A stretch of 9,230 nucleotides of DNA from Akkermansia sp. (GTDB lineage Bacteria > Verrucomicrobiota > Verrucomicrobiia > Verrucomicrobiales > Akkermansiaceae), in assembly GCA_020047775.1 (NCBI GenBank), contig JAIFNK010000047.1:1-9230 (forward strand), given 5' to 3'. The notes beneath the pieces are model-generated. The model did no database searches. It had not been told where the DNA came from and saw nothing but the letters and a program-made list of their open reading frames with translations. How positions within the stretch are numbered: the first letter of the stretch is position 1; every line of letters begins with the position of its first letter. Of this stretch, positions 6,299 through 9,230 are shown one piece after another. A program made the position numbers and the translations under genes.

Positions 6299-7678
6299 AT
6301 GAACAAACTTCTCCTCGCCACCTGGCTCGTTGTCCTGCCCGCGGGAGCCGCCGATATTCTGCTGATTGCCGGCCCCAAGAGCCACGCACCCGGTGCCCAC
6401 GAACACCCGGCGGGCTGTGAGTTGCTTGCCAAGCAGCTGAAAGCCAGCGATTTGCCCCTAACGGTGGAGGTGAGCCAAGGCTGGCCGCAGGATCCTGCCA
6501 AGATCGGCGCTGCCGACACTCTGGTGATTTATAGCGATGGCCTCGCCCAACACGCCGCCGAAGGTCAGGTGGCGGAGCTTCGCAAGCGCTACCAAGCGGG
6601 CAAAGGCCTGGTGGTCCTGCATTTCGCCCTGGAACCGGAAAACGCGGAAATGGCCGCGCTGTTCGATGATGCGATCGGCGGTCGCTTCAAGGTCGATTGG
6701 TCGGTGAATCCGATCTGGAAAATGATGGCACCGGTCATCGCCAAACATCCCGTCACCCGCGGCGTTGATCCGTTCGAGGTGGAAGAGGAGTTATACTATC
6801 ACCTGCGGCTGAGAGGGGATGTCACGCCCGTGCTCCAGGCGTTGCCACCTGCCGATTCGCTCGGGGCGGATGGCCCGCGTTCGGGAAATCCGGCGGTGCG
6901 CAAGGCTCTCGCCGACAAGCTGCCGCAGACGCTTGCCTGGGTCGTCGACAACGCCAATCAATCGCGTGGTTTTGGTTTTACCGGCGGGCATTTCCATCAT
7001 CACTGGGCGAATCCGGAATTCCGGCAACTCGTGCTCAACGCCATTGTGTGGACCGCGGGTGTCGAGGTTCCCGAGGGCGGCGTCACGAGCAAGGCGGCTG
7101 CCACGCCCGCCTATCAGACCATCGACGAGGCGATCGCCAAGGGGGATCTCGCCGATGTGAAGCTCCACATCGCCGCAAATCCGCAAAGTCTGGGTCAGGG
7201 TGGCCGCCCGACCTCGCGCCCGCCGCTCGAACAGGCGGTAATCCGGAACAAGACGGAGATCGCACTCTATCTGTTGGGCGCCGGAGCCGATCCCAATACC
7301 GTGAACGCCTCACAACGCACTCCGCTGCACCTCGCCGTGGACCGGAACAACCCGGTCGTCGCGGCGGCCCTGCTCAAGGCGGGGGCGAAACCCAATCAGC
7401 GCGACAACGATGGCTGGACTCCGCTGCACCACGCCGCCGCCAAGAATCAGGTTGAAACCGCCAAAGCCATCCTCGCGGGCGGCGCGGATCCGACGACGCT
7501 CAGCAAACTCGGCGGCACTCCGCTGCATGAAGCCGCCGCAAGCGGCGGGGCCGAAATCATCCGCCTGTTTCTCGATCGCAAGGTGGATCCCGGCGTGGTC
7601 TCAAGCCAGGGTGTCACCGCGCTCGACATCGCCAGGCAATACAAGAACCAGCCGGCAATCGACGAGCTTCAGAAGTGA
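6299..7678 (+). CDS. Secreted ThuA domain fused to ankyrin repeats
   Basis: A 459-residue protein with two parts. A Sec signal (MNKLLLATWLVVLPAGA, 1-17) is followed at once by DILLIAGPKSHAPGAHEH and a ThuA domain (PF06283, class I glutamine-amidotransferase-like fold) to about residue 262. Its hallmark is GGHFHHHW (229-236), followed by VLNAIVWTAGVEVP. ThuA proteins act in disaccharide utilisation, possibly on keto-sugars; the chemistry is not settled. Residues 270-459 are ankyrin repeats, with TPLHLA at 341, TPLHHA at 374, TPLHEA at 407 and TALDIA at 440, an exact 33-residue period, after one or two diverged repeats from about 270. The 12-mer ACTCCGCTGCAC recurs 99 bases apart (7319, 7418, with one change at 7517), suggesting recent duplication or strong codon bias. 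ATG 6299 is chosen because it starts the signal peptide; the frame is open further up to 6152. It is divergent from the Gfo/Idh gene, and the hydrolase gene follows after 136 bases. Confidence 0.9.
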   Translation: MNKLLLATWLVVLPAGAADILLIAGPKSHAPGAHEHPAGCELLAKQLKASDLPLTVEVSQGWPQDPAKIGAADTLVIYSDGLAQHAAEGQVAELRKRYQAGKGLVVLHFALEPENAEMAALFDDAIGGRFKVDWSVNPIWKMMAPVIAKHPVTRGVDPFEVEEELYYHLRLRGDVTPVLQALPPADSLGADGPRSGNPAVRKALADKLPQTLAWVVDNANQSRGFGFTGGHFHHHWANPEFRQLVLNAIVWTAGVEVPEGGVTSKAAATPAYQTIDEAIAKGDLADVKLHIAANPQSLGQGGRPTSRPPLEQAVIRNKTEIALYLLGAGADPNTVNASQRTPLHLAVDRNNPVVAAALLKAGAKPNQRDNDGWTPLHHAAAKNQVETAKAILAGGADPTTLSKLGGTPLHEAAASGGAEIIRLFLDRKVDPGVVSSQGVTALDIARQYKNQPAIDELQK

Positions 7679-7814
7679 GCTGTCCGAACCATGGATCCTT
7701 TGAAAAGAATCATCCCAACACGCTCGTATCATCCGGGTGTCCTGGCCTTGAGGCGGCTCAGTCCTTTCATGCCCACCCACTTTCCGGACTCCCTGCTTTT
7801 TCACAAAATCCTTC

Positions 7815-9230
7815 GTGAACATCCGACTTCATCCGCTTTTCATCGCCGTTCTCCTCCTCTCCGCCCACTTCCTCATGGCTGCGGAGAAAGCTATCGACTG
7901 GCCCGCCTTCCTGCGTCCGCATGACATGGTCTTCGACAAGCTGCCGAAGGCATGGACCGGGGCTCCGCATTTCGGCAATGCCATGGTGGGTTCCATGCTC
8001 TATCAGGACGGTGATGCCATCAAGCTCCAGATTTTCCGGGCCGATGTTTTTGACCATCGGGACGACTCCTGGGGGTGGACCGCATACAGCCGGCCGCGCT
8101 ATCAGATCGGCCATTTCCTGCTCCATCCTGTCGGGAAACCCACCGGTTGCAAGTGGCGCAAGGATCTGTGGAATGCCGAGCTGACCGGAACGATTGCAAC
8201 GGATAAGGGAGAAATCCGCATCCGTCATTTCACGCATGCGGATGATATGGCGATTGTCACCGAGCTTACGCCGACCGATGGCGAGAAGGGATTCCATTGG
8301 ACATGGCATCCGGCTGCGGCTGTGACAACGCGGCCGGGTTATCCAACCACGGAGGCTGGTGTCGCGGCCTTTGCGAAGCATTACGGGAAGACGTATGAAA
8401 AATCGCTGAACGTTTTCAAGGCCAACCCGGCGGGACGTCTGGAAAAAAACGGGGAGGTGTCGGTCTGGATCCAGGATCTCATGGCCGGAGGCCGGTATGC
8501 CACTGCCTGGGGCGAGCATGAGACCGGTGGTGTGCGCACGCACGTCGCCAGCATTGCCAACAGCGATCCCGGCACCGACGCCGGGAAGACAGCGGCGGAT
8601 GATGTGAAACGTTTCATTTCACACGACCGCCCGGAGTGGGTTGAGAAGCACCGCGCCTGGTGGCACGATTATTATTCAAAAAGTTTTCTAACGATTCCAG
8701 ACAAGGGCCTTGAGTCGCTCTACTGGCAGACGATTTATCGTTTCGGCTGCACCACGCGTGCCGGGCGGTGTTTCGTGGACACACCCGGTCTCTGGTTCAT
8801 GGGTGGACAGTGGCCGTACTTCACCACCGACTGGAATATCCAGAGCGCGCTTTGGTCGGTTTACGCCGCCAACCGCCTCGAACAGGGCGAGGAACTGGTG
8901 AACCGGCTGCACGCGGGGCGTGAAGAGTTGGTCAAGGCGGTTAGGCCTGTGGAATGGCAGAATGATTCGGCCTTCCTACCGCTCGCGGTGGCTCTCGACA
9001 TGATTGGAAACCGCGAACAGGACATGCGCTATTACGATCTTCTCGGCCTGTTGCCATGGACTCTGAACAACGCGTGGAGCCAGTATCGTTTTTCGATGGA
9101 CGACACCATGCTGCGTGACACGATCTATCCGCTCCTGCGCCGTGCCGCCAACCTTTACCTCCACGTGGTTGAGGAGGGGGCCGACGGCAAACTGCATCTG
9201 CCGCCAACCTATTCGCCTGAATCCGGAGTA
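7815..9230 (+). CDS. Secreted GH95-like glycoside hydrolase, C-terminus beyond the window
   Basis: The first 472 residues of a large exported enzyme, probably a six-hairpin (alpha/alpha)6 hydrolase like GH95, whose members remove alpha-L-fucose or alpha-L-galactose. Start GTG 7815 gives a signal peptide (NIRLHPLFIAVLLLSAHFLMAAE); ATG 7875 would remove it, so GTG is preferred. The N-terminal beta-rich domain has WTGAPHFGNAMVGSMLYQDG (47-66), HRDDSWGWTAYSRPRYQIGH (81-100) and HFTHADDMAIVTEL (138-151). A linker HRAWWHDYYSKSF (279-291) leads into the helical barrel, with FTTDWNIQSALW (336-347) and YPLLRRAANLYL...LPPTYSPES (438-470), comparable to the GH95 blocks around NxN...NYW and the later SPEN. 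The Asn pair of GH95 would be Asp339/Asn341 here. Similarity is by eye, and a related uncharacterised hydrolase-like family is possible. The 136 bases before it hold no clear terminator, promoter or ribosome binding site, so joint transcription with the ThuA-ankyrin gene is possible. Confidence 0.7.
   Translation, partial: MNIRLHPLFIAVLLLSAHFLMAAEKAIDWPAFLRPHDMVFDKLPKAWTGAPHFGNAMVGSMLYQDGDAIKLQIFRADVFDHRDDSWGWTAYSRPRYQIGHFLLHPVGKPTGCKWRKDLWNAELTGTIATDKGEIRIRHFTHADDMAIVTELTPTDGEKGFHWTWHPAAAVTTRPGYPTTEAGVAAFAKHYGKTYEKSLNVFKANPAGRLEKNGEVSVWIQDLMAGGRYATAWGEHETGGVRTHVASIANSDPGTDAGKTAADDVKRFISHDRPEWVEKHRAWWHDYYSKSFLTIPDKGLESLYWQTIYRFGCTTRAGRCFVDTPGLWFMGGQWPYFTTDWNIQSALWSVYAANRLEQGEELVNRLHAGREELVKAVRPVEWQNDSAFLPLAVALDMIGNREQDMRYYDLLGLLPWTLNNAWSQYRFSMDDTMLRDTIYPLLRRAANLYLHVVEEGADGKLHLPPTYSPESGV

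Noticed and set aside
7679..7814. Possible terminator or promoter between the ThuA-ankyrin and hydrolase genes
   Set aside because: Only a 3-base stem (GCC-TTGA-GGC) and short T-runs are seen; nothing supports a specific site.
7767..8543. 258-codon minus-strand open frame
   Set aside because: It is antisense to the hydrolase gene, whose plus-strand frame carries a signal peptide and conserved blocks.

Overview
The window is GC-rich, densely coding DNA. It most likely comes from a Verrucomicrobiota bacterium (Luteolibacter/Haloferula-like) or a close PVC relative. Four things point there: a Tat-exported Gfo/Idh/MocA oxidoreductase, an exported ThuA-domain protein, a GH95-like hydrolase, and translation starts with no Shine-Dalgarno sequence. 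No 16S rRNA or other marker gene is present, so this placement is an inference from gene content. I see no rRNA, tRNA, CRISPR array, transposase or phage gene.

Left part (1-2165, minus strand): two genes point left. The first to be transcribed, 2165-1038, is an uncharacterised membrane-anchored protein. Just downstream of it, and cut by the window edge, is a polytopic membrane enzyme of the alkaline phosphatase superfamily with the layout of lipoteichoic acid synthase: about five N-terminal membrane helices, then an extracytoplasmic catalytic domain with a threonine in the nucleophile position.

Centre (2241-4787, plus strand): a compact three-gene run is transcribed divergently from that pair. 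It holds a UgtP/MGDG-synthase-like glycosyltransferase, a YihX-like HAD phosphatase overlapping it by 4 bases, and thiazole synthase thiG. Short CTCAA-rich tandem repeats lie on both sides of the HAD gene, and one of them supplies the last codons of the glycosyltransferase. A 59-base palindromic element that could fold into a three-hairpin cloverleaf separates thiG from the next, convergent gene.

Right part (4883-9230): this looks like an exported sugar-processing locus. A Tat-signal Gfo/Idh/MocA oxidoreductase on the minus strand is divergent from a secreted ThuA domain fused to about five ankyrin repeats. Downstream is a secreted GH95-like glycoside hydrolase that runs off the window end. 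Gfo/Idh plus ThuA recalls the ThuA/ThuB pair of keto-sugar metabolism, here apparently moved outside the cytoplasm.

The most interesting leads are the possible glycolipid-anchor plus phosphotransferase pairing (1-3380), the cloverleaf repeat (4802-4860), the exported ThuA-ankyrin fusion, and the uniformly Shine-Dalgarno-less starts.
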